Positions 45,384-54,574 of a stretch of DNA of 64,000 bases are shown piece after piece. Source of the stretch: Bacteroidales bacterium (GTDB taxonomy: Bacteria > Bacteroidota > Bacteroidia > Bacteroidales > Paludibacteraceae); NCBI GenBank assembly GCA_004557405.1, contig SFDZ01000006.1, positions 1-64,000 on the forward strand, read 5' to 3'. The first letter of the stretch is position 1, and the number at the start of each line of letters is the position of its first letter. The translations under genes were made by a program, and so were the position numbers. The notes beneath the pieces were generated by a model that did no database searches, had not been told where the DNA came from, and saw only the letters and a program-made list of their open reading frames with translations.

Positions 45384-46313
45384 ATGCAAGCGGAATTTTC
45401 AACAGAATCTCGGCGTGGGCGAAACCGCCTTGTCGCGATAGGTGCGTCGGCGGGTTATTTTGCCGCTGCGATTGTTATGCAATGTTTTTTGGGCAACATC
45501 ACCCCGGCATGGTGGGCTTTTCCGATGAACGTAGCCGTGTTGTTGGTGCTGTTGGTCGGTTTGACCATTGTATGGCGCGAAGCCGGGCAACGATGGTTCG
45601 TACAATTTTTGGCATCGGGCAAATGCAGCGTAGTGGCACTGATGTTGGTAACCGGCGGGTGTTTAATCAAAGGATTTGTGCCGCCCGCGGCAGCATCGTC
45701 GGCGGTGTGTGTGCGCTTGGGTTTGCACGACTTCACATCGTCGTGGATTTTCGCATTTTGCATCGTGTTGCTCGTCGGTAACTTGTGGCTGGTGATTGTA
45801 CGCCGCAGCACCAAAGCGCCGCACGCTTGGCGTTTTGCGCTGAATCACATCGGTGTGTTGCTCACCATCGTGAGCCTGTTTTTCGGCGCGGCCGACACGC
45901 ACAAATGGCGCATTGTGGCACAGCAAGGTATTCCTACCGACATGGGCTACGACGCCGCAGGCACGCCACACGGATTGGGCTACGAAATCATACTCGACAC
46001 GTTTGTGGTTTCGTTTTTCGACAACGGCACACCCGCTGCTTTCTATGCCGACATTTCGACCGAGCAAGGCACACAACGCGTCAGCGTGAACCAACCGTGG
46101 CATCGCTCGTGGTGCGAAGATGTCCATCTGAATAGTTACGACACGCAAGCCGGTGCAGCATCGCAGTTTTGTGTACTCGAGCGCGTGGTGCAACCGTGGA
46201 AATACGTTACTTGGTGCGGCATCGTCATGATGATAGGCGGCGCTCTGTTGCTCTTTTTCGATGGCAGCAAACACAAATCAGTTGCTAAAATCAAATCAAA
46301 CGACCAACCATGA
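45384..46313 (+). CDS. resB: ResB-like cytochrome c biogenesis protein (CcsB)
   Basis: A 309-aa membrane protein with three helices, a conserved FALNHIGVLLTIVSLFFG block (heme-binding His) and a periplasmic domain before the last helix. With CcsA it forms the system II heme-transport and ligation complex that attaches heme to cytochrome c in the periplasm. It is shorter than many ResB proteins. I chose ATG 45384 over TTG 45378. Its stop overlaps the ccsA start (ATGA at 46310-46313). Confidence 0.82.
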   Translation: MQAEFSTESRRGRNRLVAIGASAGYFAAAIVMQCFLGNITPAWWAFPMNVAVLLVLLVGLTIVWREAGQRWFVQFLASGKCSVVALMLVTGGCLIKGFVPPAAASSAVCVRLGLHDFTSSWIFAFCIVLLVGNLWLVIVRRSTKAPHAWRFALNHIGVLLTIVSLFFGAADTHKWRIVAQQGIPTDMGYDAAGTPHGLGYEIILDTFVVSFFDNGTPAAFYADISTEQGTQRVSVNQPWHRSWCEDVHLNSYDTQAGAASQFCVLERVVQPWKYVTWCGIVMMIGGALLLFFDGSKHKSVAKIKSNDQP

Positions 46314-47086
46314 CGTGGAACATTTTCCCATATTTTGCCATTCCGGCCATCGTGTTGGCAGTCGTTGGTGCAGCATTTGCCCTGACCAACAAACAACACT
46401 CGCGCATAGCATCGGTGCTGACATTGTTGGCAGCACTGACACTCGGCACATTCATTGTCGGGTTGTGGGCAACGCTGCAACGTCCACCGCTCAAAACTAT
46501 GGGCGAAACACGTTTGTGGTACGCATTTTTTGTTACGGCGGCAGGATTTGTAACCTATCATCGGTGGCATTTTCGTTGGTTGCCGGCCATTACCGCCGTG
46601 TTGGCCATCGTGTTTTGCATGGTCAATTTGTTGCGCCCCGAGCTGCACGATGCCACGCTGATGCCGGCGTTGCAAAGCGGTTGGTTTGTGCCGCATGTGG
46701 TGGTGTACATGTTGGCATACGCCGTGTTGGGCTGCGCCTTTGCCTTGTCGATTGTCGGGCTGTGCAACGGCCAAACGCGCTATCTGTCGTCGATTGACAA
46801 TTTGGTGTATATCGGTGTTGCGTTGCTGTCGATAGGCATGCTCTCGGGCGCCATTTGGGCTAAGCAGGCGTGGGGCGACTTCTGGACGTGGGACCCAAAA
46901 GAGACGTGGGCAGCCGCTACTTGGTGCGTTTACCTCATCTACATACACCAACGCCTGACATGCCGCACCTCGCCGCGAACGCAGTACGCCACAATCATCA
47001 TCGGATTCATTTTGCTGCAAATGTGTTGGTACGGCTACCAATACCTGCCGACGGCACAAAGCAGTCTGCACGTTTACGGAACTTAA
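46310..47086 (+). CDS. ccsA: Cytochrome c biogenesis protein CcsA (ResC)
   Basis: A 258-aa membrane protein of the heme handling family. The tryptophan-rich WWD signature is present as WGDFWTWDPKETWAAATW (about residues 189-206), which holds heme at the outer face of the inner membrane. About eight helices. Overlaps resB by 4 nt and is followed 49 nt later by the cytochrome c peroxidase gene. Confidence 0.94.
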   Translation: MTWNIFPYFAIPAIVLAVVGAAFALTNKQHSRIASVLTLLAALTLGTFIVGLWATLQRPPLKTMGETRLWYAFFVTAAGFVTYHRWHFRWLPAITAVLAIVFCMVNLLRPELHDATLMPALQSGWFVPHVVVYMLAYAVLGCAFALSIVGLCNGQTRYLSSIDNLVYIGVALLSIGMLSGAIWAKQAWGDFWTWDPKETWAAATWCVYLIYIHQRLTCRTSPRTQYATIIIGFILLQMCWYGYQYLPTAQSSLHVYGT

Positions 47087-47135
47087 ACAAATGATATACA
47101 ACTAATTATTCACTAATTCTAAAAACAAAAGTAAC

Positions 47136-48533
47136 ATGAAAACGAGTTCAAAAATCATGCTCGGAGCAGTTGCCGTGGTTGCGGCGGCTGCCATCTGTTA
47201 TCGGGCGGTGAACCAAGCCCCCGATGCAAGTCTGCCTCTTGACGAGCAAGCACTTGCGATTATGGACGACGGCGGTTGCGTTTCGTGCCACTCGGCCAAC
47301 CCGCAATTACCGTTCTATGCCAACATCCCTGGTGCCAAAGGCATCATTCGCGAGGACATCGACAAAGGCTATGCCGCATTCGACATCGAGCCGATGATGG
47401 CTGCCATTCACGAAGGCAAAGCCATCAACGAAGTCGATTTGGCCAAAGTCGAGAAAACTGTCATCGACGGCACAATGCCCATCGCCAAATACTATTTGGT
47501 ACATTGGGGCTCGTCGCTCACCTGCAAAAAGTCGGCTATCATGCTCGATTGGGCAAAACAACAACGTGCCGAATTTTATCCGAACACATTGGCAGCAGCC
47601 GAGTTTGCCAACGAGCCTGTGCGTCCGCTGCCCGACCAAGTGGAAGTGAATGCCGAAAAAGCCGCACTCGGACAACTGCTCTACCACGACACGCGTCTGT
47701 CGGGCGACGGCACCATCTCGTGTGCAACGTGCCACAATTTGGCAACCGGCGGCGTCGATAACCTTGTCTATTCCGAAGGCATTGACGGACAATTCGGTGG
47801 TGTTAACGCACCAACCGTTTACAACGCTTACTTCAATTTCGTACAATTCTGGGACGGACGTGCCGCAACACTCGCTGCACAAGCCGCAGGTCCTCCGCTT
47901 AATCCTGTAGAGATGGGCTCGGCCTCGTTCGACGAGATTGCCGCACGCCTTGCTGCCGACAAAGAGTTTGCCGCACGCTTCAACGCCGTCTATCCCGAAG
48001 GATTGAACGAAGCCACCATCACCGATGCCATCGCCGAATTCGAAAAAACGCTCATCACGCCAAACTCGGCATTCGACCGCTACCTGAAAGGCGAACAAAA
48101 CGCACTGAACGAACAAGAGGTGCGCGGCTATGCGCTGTTCAAAGAGAACAAATGCGCCACTTGCCACGCCGGTGTCAATATGGGCGGATTGAGTTACGAA
48201 CTGATGGGACAACGCGCCAACTACTTTGCCGACCGCGAGATGAACGTCAAATCGGGCTTGACCGATGCCGACAACGGCCGCTGGGCGCAAACAGGCATCG
48301 AACGCGACCGCTACCGCTTCAAAACTCCGACATTGCGCAACATTGCCCTGACATGGCCGTACTACCACGACGGCAGTGTGAAAACGCTGAACGAAGCCGT
48401 CGATATGATGGCCAAATATCAGGTCGGGACACAACTCAAGGCCGACGAAACAGCCGACATTGTTGCATTTTTGGAAACACTCACCGGCGAACACAACGGC
48501 TCAAAGTTGAGCAACAGTAACGTTGCCGAATAA
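47136..48533 (+). CDS. Triheme cytochrome c peroxidase
   Basis: A 465-aa protein with an N-terminal membrane anchor or signal (about 7-22) and three c-type heme sites: CVSCH (48-52), CATCH (195-199) and CATCH (339-343). The last two match the classical diheme peroxidase (MauG/CCP family), with the expected QFWDGRA and KTPTLRNIALT blocks. The first site adds an N-terminal mono-heme domain, as in quinol peroxidase YhjA-type enzymes, which can take electrons straight from the membrane. It would reduce hydrogen peroxide to water in the periplasm. It sits after resB-ccsA, whose products attach its hemes, and ends at a strong terminator. Confidence 0.93.
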   Translation: MKTSSKIMLGAVAVVAAAAICYRAVNQAPDASLPLDEQALAIMDDGGCVSCHSANPQLPFYANIPGAKGIIREDIDKGYAAFDIEPMMAAIHEGKAINEVDLAKVEKTVIDGTMPIAKYYLVHWGSSLTCKKSAIMLDWAKQQRAEFYPNTLAAAEFANEPVRPLPDQVEVNAEKAALGQLLYHDTRLSGDGTISCATCHNLATGGVDNLVYSEGIDGQFGGVNAPTVYNAYFNFVQFWDGRAATLAAQAAGPPLNPVEMGSASFDEIAARLAADKEFAARFNAVYPEGLNEATITDAIAEFEKTLITPNSAFDRYLKGEQNALNEQEVRGYALFKENKCATCHAGVNMGGLSYELMGQRANYFADREMNVKSGLTDADNGRWAQTGIERDRYRFKTPTLRNIALTWPYYHDGSVKTLNEAVDMMAKYQVGTQLKADETADIVAFLETLTGEHNGSKLSNSNVAE

Positions 48534-48553
48534 CAGATTCTGACAACCCAAAC

Positions 48554-48586
48554 AAAAACCGCGCCTCAATCGATGCGCGGTTTTTT
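48554..48586 (+). terminator. Intrinsic terminator after the cytochrome c peroxidase gene
   Basis: An 11-bp stem (48554-48564 with 48575-48585), loop CTCAATCGAT, and a T-run. The ddh stop on the other strand is 20 nt beyond. Confidence 0.88.
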
Positions 48587-48605
48587 GTACCAAAGTTTGC
48601 AGTCA

Positions 48606-49502
48606 TCACACAAGCCGTGCAATCAGTTCGCGGCGACTGCCGGCCAAGAAGTCTATCGGCGGAATGTCTATCATCGTGTAGCAGCCCGGACGCTGTTTGC
48701 AAGCGGCACGCGCGCACGACACAAGTATCTGTCCCGTCAGTGCCGGATTATTGATGCGCATATCGAACTCAAAAAGTTGATTCTGTGTGCACCCCGACAC
48801 ACCTTTGCGCACCATTTGCACACCATGCCCCATATCTTTCAGTGCATCGACACTCGGCACTGCCACAACGTGTGTTTCGTCGTTCACAAAATAAGGGTCG
48901 CACTTGATTTGTTGTTCGATGTCGGCAAAATCGTAACCATCGGCCACCTCCACATACACCATGCGGCGATGGATGCCGGTGCCAAGCGGAATCGTCATCG
49001 ACAGCGCCGCCTCGACACCTGCGATGGCTTTCACAGCGACGGTGTGTCCCATGCTCATGCCGGGACCGAAATTGGTATAGGTGATGCCCTTGGGCGCTAC
49101 AGCCTCGAGCAATGCGCGCACCACCGAATCGCTACCGGGATCCCAGCCGGCGGCCACTATCGCAACAGCGCCACAGCGTTTTGCCACCACGTCGAGCGAC
49201 TCCACCACATCGGGTATCGACCGATGAATGTCGAAACTATCGACCGTGCTGATGCCTTGACTCAACAACCGTTCGGCCAATGCGGGCACTTGGCGGCTTG
49301 GCGCACACAAAATGGCCACATCGACCGGCCCCAAAGCCTTGATGTCGGTAACTACATTCACCTGTTCCAACTCGCGCGGAACAACCGCCACCGAACGGCG
49401 CACCACACCTGCCACCTCCAAATCGGGCGCAGCCTGCAAGGCTTCAAGCGCGGCCTTGCCCACGTTGCCATAACCTACGATGGCTACTCGTTTTTTCTCC
49501 AT
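48606..49502 (-). CDS. ddh: meso-Diaminopimelate D-dehydrogenase
   Basis: A 298-aa NADPH enzyme that makes meso-diaminopimelate in one step from tetrahydrodipicolinate, for peptidoglycan and lysine. The dinucleotide site is VAIVGYGNVGKAALE (6-20), and blocks VDSFDIH, AAGWDPGSDS and NFGPGMSMGH match Ddh. ATG 49502 gives the family length (about 300 aa); a longer in-frame start at 49607 is rejected because it overlaps the promoter region. It is convergent with the peroxidase gene. Confidence 0.93.
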   Translation of the reverse strand: MEKKRVAIVGYGNVGKAALEALQAAPDLEVAGVVRRSVAVVPRELEQVNVVTDIKALGPVDVAILCAPSRQVPALAERLLSQGISTVDSFDIHRSIPDVVESLDVVAKRCGAVAIVAAGWDPGSDSVVRALLEAVAPKGITYTNFGPGMSMGHTVAVKAIAGVEAALSMTIPLGTGIHRRMVYVEVADGYDFADIEQQIKCDPYFVNDETHVVAVPSVDALKDMGHGVQMVRKGVSGCTQNQLFEFDMRINNPALTGQILVSCARAACKQRPGCYTMIDIPPIDFLAGSRRELIARLV

Positions 49503-49521
49503 AAGTCTCTGTTTTTGTCCG

Positions 49522-49529
49522 CAAAGATA
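49522..49529 (-). promoter_or_regulatory. -7 promoter box for ddh
   Basis: Minus strand reads TATCTTTG, 20 nt before the ddh ATG. No clear -33. Confidence 0.5.
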
Positions 49530-49611
49530 CGTCAAAACAACCGAACGACAAGCGCCTACACTGCATTTTTTTACCAACAATCGCCTGCAAACAACCAAAA
49601 ACGGCAAAAAA

Positions 49612-49643
49612 TTTGGTAGAAACTATTTTTTTGTTTATCTTTG
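49612..49643 (+). promoter_or_regulatory. Promoter for the T9SS plug-family gene, apparently leaderless
   Basis: TTTG at 49612-49615, a 20-nt spacer and TATCTTTG at 49636-49643. The ATG at 49650 is only 6 nt past the -7 box, about where transcription should start. Confidence 0.7.
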
Positions 49644-49649
49644 CAGGAT

Positions 49650-50909
49650 ATGCACAAATGGTTCCCGATAGTATGTCTTGCGGTCGGTTGTGTGTTGCAC
49701 GACCTGCACGCAACGCCATGGCGCACGCAAGCCTTGCTGCCGCAAATACACACGGTGCAAGCGCAACTATCCGACAATCCGTTGGCACTGCCCGTCATTG
49801 AACTGAACTCCGACCAACAGATGCGCATCTCGTTCGACGAACTATCGTACGAACGGCGCAACTTCAACTACAAAATTGTGCATTGCAATGCCGATTGGAC
49901 ACCTTCGGTGCTATCCGAAGTCGAATACATCGATGGTTTTTACGACGGCATCATCGACGACTACGCCCTATCGACCAACACCACCACACTCTACACACAC
50001 TATCAATTATTGGTGCCAAACGACGAATTGCGTCTGAAAGTTTCGGGCAACTACGCCGTACTCATCGCCGAGAATAACGATTTCGACCATTTGGCCGCCG
50101 TGGCCTGCTTTTCGGTGGTCGATTCGCGCATAGGCGTTACCGGCGCAGTGCGCACCAACACCGACATCGAATTGTCAAACCGCTACCAACAACTTGATTT
50201 TGAATTACATACAAACGGCTACGAAGTACGCGACCCATTCAACGAACTCAAAGTTACCGTTCGGCAAAACCAACGTTGGGACAATGCGGCAACCAACCTG
50301 CAACCAACCTACACATCGACCACGACACAGGCGTACAAAAACAACCGACAACTGATATTCGAAGGCGGCAATCAGTACCGCAGCATCGATTTTTCGTCGG
50401 AATACACTTACGGAGCCGGCATCGAACGCATCGTGTTCGACCACGAACAGTTCCATGTGCTGCTGACACCCGGCGACTTGCGCAGCAAACGCAGCGTAGC
50501 ACAAGGCGACGACGCCAACGGACGGTATCTTGTCAACCGGCAACTGTCCGACGACAACGATAGCGAAGCCGACTACATGTGGGTGCATTTCGTATTGCCG
50601 ATGGACGAACCGTTCCTCACAGGCAGCATCTATCTGATAGGAGAACTCTGCGGCAACGACATCGGCGAGCAGGCGCGTATGACCTACGATTTCGCCGAAC
50701 ATGCCTACATCAAATCGCTGCTGCTCAAACAAGGCGGCTACAATTTTCAGTATCTGTATGTGCCAAAAAACAGCACAACAGGTTCGCTGCAACCGACCGA
50801 AGGCAGTTATTGGCAAACCGAAAACGAATATACCATCTACGTTTACCACCGCGCTTGGGGCGAACGCTACGACCGCCTGGTAGCCGTCAAAACCATCTAC
50901 AGCAACTAA
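49650..50909 (+). CDS. T9SS plug-family protein (DUF5103)
   Basis: A 419-aa exported protein with a signal peptide (MHKWFPIVCLAVGCV and following). The order of beta blocks (PVIELNSDQQMRISFDEL, FNYKIVHCNADWTPS, DGFYDGIIDDY, a NYQQLDFE-like segment and the end YTIYVYHRAWGERYDRLVA) matches DUF5103. In the type IX secretion system a protein of this family caps the SprA outer-membrane channel from the periplasm. That makes a T9SS role likely, consistent with the cargo proteins in this window. Start is ATG 49650; the in-frame TTG 49641 lies inside the promoter. The next gene, a T9SS cargo, starts 15 nt later. Confidence 0.82.
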   Translation: MHKWFPIVCLAVGCVLHDLHATPWRTQALLPQIHTVQAQLSDNPLALPVIELNSDQQMRISFDELSYERRNFNYKIVHCNADWTPSVLSEVEYIDGFYDGIIDDYALSTNTTTLYTHYQLLVPNDELRLKVSGNYAVLIAENNDFDHLAAVACFSVVDSRIGVTGAVRTNTDIELSNRYQQLDFELHTNGYEVRDPFNELKVTVRQNQRWDNAATNLQPTYTSTTTQAYKNNRQLIFEGGNQYRSIDFSSEYTYGAGIERIVFDHEQFHVLLTPGDLRSKRSVAQGDDANGRYLVNRQLSDDNDSEADYMWVHFVLPMDEPFLTGSIYLIGELCGNDIGEQARMTYDFAEHAYIKSLLLKQGGYNFQYLYVPKNSTTGSLQPTEGSYWQTENEYTIYVYHRAWGERYDRLVAVKTIYSN

Positions 50910-50924
50910 AACACCAACAATATC

Positions 50925-52082
50925 ATGAACAAAAAATTACTTTTCTGCATCATCTGCCTCGTGTCGTATGCAAGTGCACAGGCTTTCACACACAGCCTGG
51001 ACAGCATCGTAACCTACGACAACGATCAATGGAGTAAAAACACATTCAGTTACAACGACGACCTTTCGGTAGCAGCCTACACCACGTTCACCAAAGTCGA
51101 TGGTAAATGGGTACAGCAGCAACACACAGCATTCAGACGCGATGCCGCCGGCAACGACACCGCCATCGTTGTCAGCACAGCCGGCAACACGCTGAAACAT
51201 ATCTATAACTACGACACACAAGGCCGCATAGTCAATATAACAACATACAAAATCGTAGGAACGGCAGCCATCGACTCCGCCAAAACAGACTACGCTTACA
51301 ATAGCACCGGCAACATCGCATGGGAGGAACAATACATCATGATAAACGGCACATGGACGCGCACCATCAAACACGAATACACGTACAACACAAACGACCT
51401 TGTCAGCGAGCAACTCAACTACTCGAGCAATCAAAATGAAAATGCGTGGAAATATCAAACTCGCAGCCTCTACGAATACGATACTGAACTAAATCTGATA
51501 AAAGAAACTTACCAATACTACCTCATCAACGCATGGTTCGACAGTTTCACACTGTCGTACACCTACAACGAAGACTCGCAACTCCAATCGGTTACAAAAA
51601 CCATATTCGACGATTTCGAGGCAGTATGGAAACTGACCGACAGCATCACCTACACTTACACAACAGTCGGCGATTTAGCACAAACGCGGTACTACCAATA
51701 CAGCGATGGTTGGTATGAGGCCGGCAACGACACCTACACCTACACCACCACCGCAACTGACCAATGCGCCGGTTACTCTTTCGCACAAACGCTCTACGAC
51801 GACACGCCACATAGCTACACACTCACACAAGTGGCAGCCTACAAAGGGAGCACCCTGCAATACCGTTGCACCTATCATTACACCGCTTTCGCCCCAACCG
51901 ACATTGCACAAACGCACAACGACACACCGCTCATCTACGCCCACGACGGACGCATTGCAGCCTCCGAGCCACTGCGCATCTACACGCTCACAGGCATAGA
52001 CGTTACCGCGCTAAACGGCTCTTTGAAAGGCGTTTACATCGTAAAGACTGCCACAAAAACACTCAAGATGTTTGTAAAATAA
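50925..52082 (+). CDS. T9SS-secreted YD-like repeat protein
   Basis: A 385-aa protein with a signal peptide (about 1-20) and six or so repeats of a loose Tyr-rich unit (HIYNYDTQGRI, TDYAYNSTGNI, HEYTYNTNDLV, SLYEYDTELNL, LSYTYNEDSQL, ITYTYTTVGDL), about 35-45 residues apart. This recalls RHS/YD-type or DUF4595-like beta repeats. The C-terminus (about 330-385, LRIYTLTGIDVTALNG then GVYIVKTATKTLKMFVK) is a type A T9SS sorting domain. Function is unknown. It probably shares the plug-gene transcript. Confidence 0.82.
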   Translation: MNKKLLFCIICLVSYASAQAFTHSLDSIVTYDNDQWSKNTFSYNDDLSVAAYTTFTKVDGKWVQQQHTAFRRDAAGNDTAIVVSTAGNTLKHIYNYDTQGRIVNITTYKIVGTAAIDSAKTDYAYNSTGNIAWEEQYIMINGTWTRTIKHEYTYNTNDLVSEQLNYSSNQNENAWKYQTRSLYEYDTELNLIKETYQYYLINAWFDSFTLSYTYNEDSQLQSVTKTIFDDFEAVWKLTDSITYTYTTVGDLAQTRYYQYSDGWYEAGNDTYTYTTTATDQCAGYSFAQTLYDDTPHSYTLTQVAAYKGSTLQYRCTYHYTAFAPTDIAQTHNDTPLIYAHDGRIAASEPLRIYTLTGIDVTALNGSLKGVYIVKTATKTLKMFVK

Positions 52083-52159
52083 CGCCACGCGGCAACGTTT
52101 TGTACGCAGCCTCGCTCTATCGTAACGGCGGATTCCTACGTTTTTTGAATCGGTGCTGT

Positions 52160-53488
52160 TCAGCGGACAACCATTTCGGTAACGACGGGCAGATGGTCGG
52201 ACGGATACATCTCAAGCGTCAGATTGTCGTTGTCGGCCATGTACGACGACACAGTCGCTTTGTCGGCATTGTACAGCACATAATCGATGCGTTTGGGCTC
52301 CTTATCGGAACTACTATACAGGCCGGTGTATGTGTTGCCGCTTTCGGCGCAGGCCGTAGCAAAGGCAGCCGCTTGTTCGGCATTGCACACATAGCCGCCT
52401 TGCGCCGCGCTACCCATACGCACAAAGGCATCCGCCCATTGTCCCGACAATTTGGCATAAGCCGGTTCGGAAGGTTTGCAGTTGAAGTCGCCCACAAAGA
52501 ACATCGGCATGTCGCCGGTAATGGCAGGCACCATTTTCAAGGCGATGTCGGCTTCGGTCGAGCGTGTGTTGATGCCGGTTTGATCGGTAGGATGGTCGAA
52601 GTGTGTGGCAAAGAAATAAAATTGCGTGTCGCTGTTGCGCTCTTTCAGACGTACCCACGTTACCATGCGGTTGAACGATGCGCCCGACACTTTCGAAGCC
52701 ACAGTAGGCGTGTTCGATAGGAAGAAACGGCCTTGATCCATTTTCACATAGCGTGCCTTGCGATAGATGATGCCGGTTTGTTCGCCGGTGCCGCCTTCCG
52801 AATTTTCTTTACCATTATCGCGACCGTAGCCGATGTACTCGTATTCAACGAGTGATTTAATGAAGTCAGGCGATTGGTTGGTGGTGATTTCTTCGATGCC
52901 GCACACGTCCATGCCGTGCTTGCGTATCATCTCGAACACTTTGTCGCGGCGCACCGGCCAAGCGCGGTTGCCGCTGTTTGCACCATCGCCACTGCCGTTG
53001 TAGTAGCGAATGTTGTAGTTGCAGATTTTGTGCGTTTCCGATGATGTTGCCGGCACAATGTATTCGAATACGGGGCGTATCACCGTGTCGGACGTTACGG
53101 TAAACGAGGCGCGCGCCGACCGTCCGTTGGCAATGTTCGATCCGGTCAGGAAATGTTCGTCGTCGGGCACCATCACAACGGTCAGCACCGTGCCTTGTGC
53201 GCAGCGATAAGGCATCTCAACCTCCTTGTCGTTGTCGAATAATATAACGATGCCGGCGGATTTGGTGTCCACCTGCACAAGGCAGCCTTCGGCGGGCGGT
53301 TCCACCACAGGAATGGTGTCGGGTTGCTCGGTGTGGGTAGTATCGGGCTGCTCGGTGTGGGTGGTATCGGGTTGTTCGGTTTGAGTAGTGTCCTGTTTGT
53401 CGTTGTTATCGGGCACCAACGGCAGTTCGTCCGGCGTGCAGGCTGCCAACAAGACTGTGGCGAAGCCCAAAATCATCAGTTTTTTCAT
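52160..53488 (-). CDS. Endonuclease/exonuclease/phosphatase-family lipoprotein
   Basis: A 442-aa exported protein with lipobox LLAAC (Cys17), a low-complexity linker (about 20-65) with a repeated TEQPDTTH unit, a small beta domain (about 68-140) and a C-terminal EEP domain (about 150-442). The EEP active site is intact: NYNIRYYN, GIEEI, ATHFDHP, GDFNCKPSEP, KRIDYVLY and SDHLPV. The fold includes DNase I-like nucleases and phosphoesterases, so the surface-exposed enzyme may cut extracellular DNA or a phosphodiester; substrate unknown. Start ATG 53488 is chosen for the signal peptide. Confidence 0.9.
   Translation of the reverse strand: MKKLMILGFATVLLAACTPDELPLVPDNNDKQDTTQTEQPDTTHTEQPDTTHTEQPDTIPVVEPPAEGCLVQVDTKSAGIVILFDNDKEVEMPYRCAQGTVLTVVMVPDDEHFLTGSNIANGRSARASFTVTSDTVIRPVFEYIVPATSSETHKICNYNIRYYNGSGDGANSGNRAWPVRRDKVFEMIRKHGMDVCGIEEITTNQSPDFIKSLVEYEYIGYGRDNGKENSEGGTGEQTGIIYRKARYVKMDQGRFFLSNTPTVASKVSGASFNRMVTWVRLKERNSDTQFYFFATHFDHPTDQTGINTRSTEADIALKMVPAITGDMPMFFVGDFNCKPSEPAYAKLSGQWADAFVRMGSAAQGGYVCNAEQAAAFATACAESGNTYTGLYSSSDKEPKRIDYVLYNADKATVSSYMADNDNLTLEMYPSDHLPVVTEMVVR
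53317..53388 (-). repeat. Three 24-bp tandem repeats in the lipoprotein linker
   Basis: Units 53317-53340, 53341-53364 and 53365-53388 differ at a few bases and encode a Thr-Glu-Gln-Pro-Asp-Thr-Thr-His-type octapeptide three times. A whole number of codons per unit means copy change keeps the frame. Confidence 0.9.
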
Positions 53489-53510
53489 GATATGTTTGTT
53501 TTTTAGTGTT

Positions 53511-54569
53511 TTATATTTCGTCGGGTTGCACAGCATATCGCTGCCATTTGTCAATCAGCGCCTGCATGTCGTCGGGCAGTACGCTGTCGAATTGCATCCA
53601 TTCGTTGGTTGTAGGATGTCGAAATCCGAGGGTTTTGGCGTGCAGGGCTTGTCGCGGGCAGGCGGCAAAACAATTCTGCACAAACTGTTTGTATTTGGCG
53701 GTGCGCACGCCTTTCAGCACTTCGTTGCCGCCGTAGTGTGCATCGTTGAAAAGCGTGTGTCCGATGTGTTTCATGTGTACCCGAATTTGGTGTGTGCGTC
53801 CGGTTTCGAGTTTACATTCCACCAAGGTAACGTATGCAAAGCGTTTCAACACGCGATAGTGTGTTACAGCGTGTTTTGCCAACGGATTTTCGCCTTCGGG
53901 GAAGACGGTATAGGCTGTGCGGTCGCGCGGGTCGCGTGCCAAATCGCCGGTGATGGTGCCTTCGTCCGTTTTCACCACGCCCCACACAAGGGCGTTGTAG
54001 GTGCGTTCGGTGGTTTTATTGAAAAATTGTGCGCCCAGATTCGATTTTGCCGCCTCGTTTTTGGCTATCAGCAGCAGTCCCGACGTATCTTTGTCGATGC
54101 GGTGCACCAACCCGATGCGCGGGTCGTTGGCATCGAATGCAGGATTGTCCTTCAGGTGCCACGCTATGGCGTTGAGCAGTGTGCCATCGCAGTTGCCCAC
54201 GCCGGGATGCACCACCAATCCCGGTTGTTTGTTCACCACCACAATGTCGTCGTCCTCGTACACAATGTCGAGCGGAATGTCCTGTGGCACAATGGTATAG
54301 TCGGTCTTCGGATGATCGAGCACAATGCTGATGACGTCGAGCGGCTTTACACGGTAATTCGATTTGACGGGTTTGCCGTTCACCAACACCGATCCGGCTT
54401 CGGCAGCCTCTTGAATGCGGTTGCGCGAGGTGCCGGCCATCTTTTCGGTCAGATATTTGTCGATGCGCTGCAAGGTTTGGCCTTTGTCCACCACAAAACG
54501 TTGGTGTTCAAACACTTCTGCCGCAGCCAACTCATCGCCGAACTCGTCGATGTCAAATAAATCGGCCAT
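53511..54569 (-). CDS. rluD: 23S rRNA pseudouridine synthase RluD
   Basis: A 352-aa RluA-family enzyme with an N-terminal S4 domain (about 35-85: IDKYLTEKMAGTSRNRIQ) and the catalytic signature GLVHRIDKDTSG (153-164, catalytic Asp159). It modifies uridines in helix 69 of 23S rRNA. Follows the PASTA gene by 5 nt; this pairing is common in Bacteroidales. Could also be another RluA-type enzyme, but length and S4 domain favour RluD. Confidence 0.92.
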   Translation of the reverse strand: MADLFDIDEFGDELAAAEVFEHQRFVVDKGQTLQRIDKYLTEKMAGTSRNRIQEAAEAGSVLVNGKPVKSNYRVKPLDVISIVLDHPKTDYTIVPQDIPLDIVYEDDDIVVVNKQPGLVVHPGVGNCDGTLLNAIAWHLKDNPAFDANDPRIGLVHRIDKDTSGLLLIAKNEAAKSNLGAQFFNKTTERTYNALVWGVVKTDEGTITGDLARDPRDRTAYTVFPEGENPLAKHAVTHYRVLKRFAYVTLVECKLETGRTHQIRVHMKHIGHTLFNDAHYGGNEVLKGVRTAKYKQFVQNCFAACPRQALHAKTLGFRHPTTNEWMQFDSVLPDDMQALIDKWQRYAVQPDEI

Positions 54570-54574
54570 CGTTT

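Noticed and set aside
53388..54560. Plus-strand open frame of 390 codons opposite rluD
   Set aside because: rluD on the minus strand has its catalytic signature intact; the plus reading has no recognisable motif.
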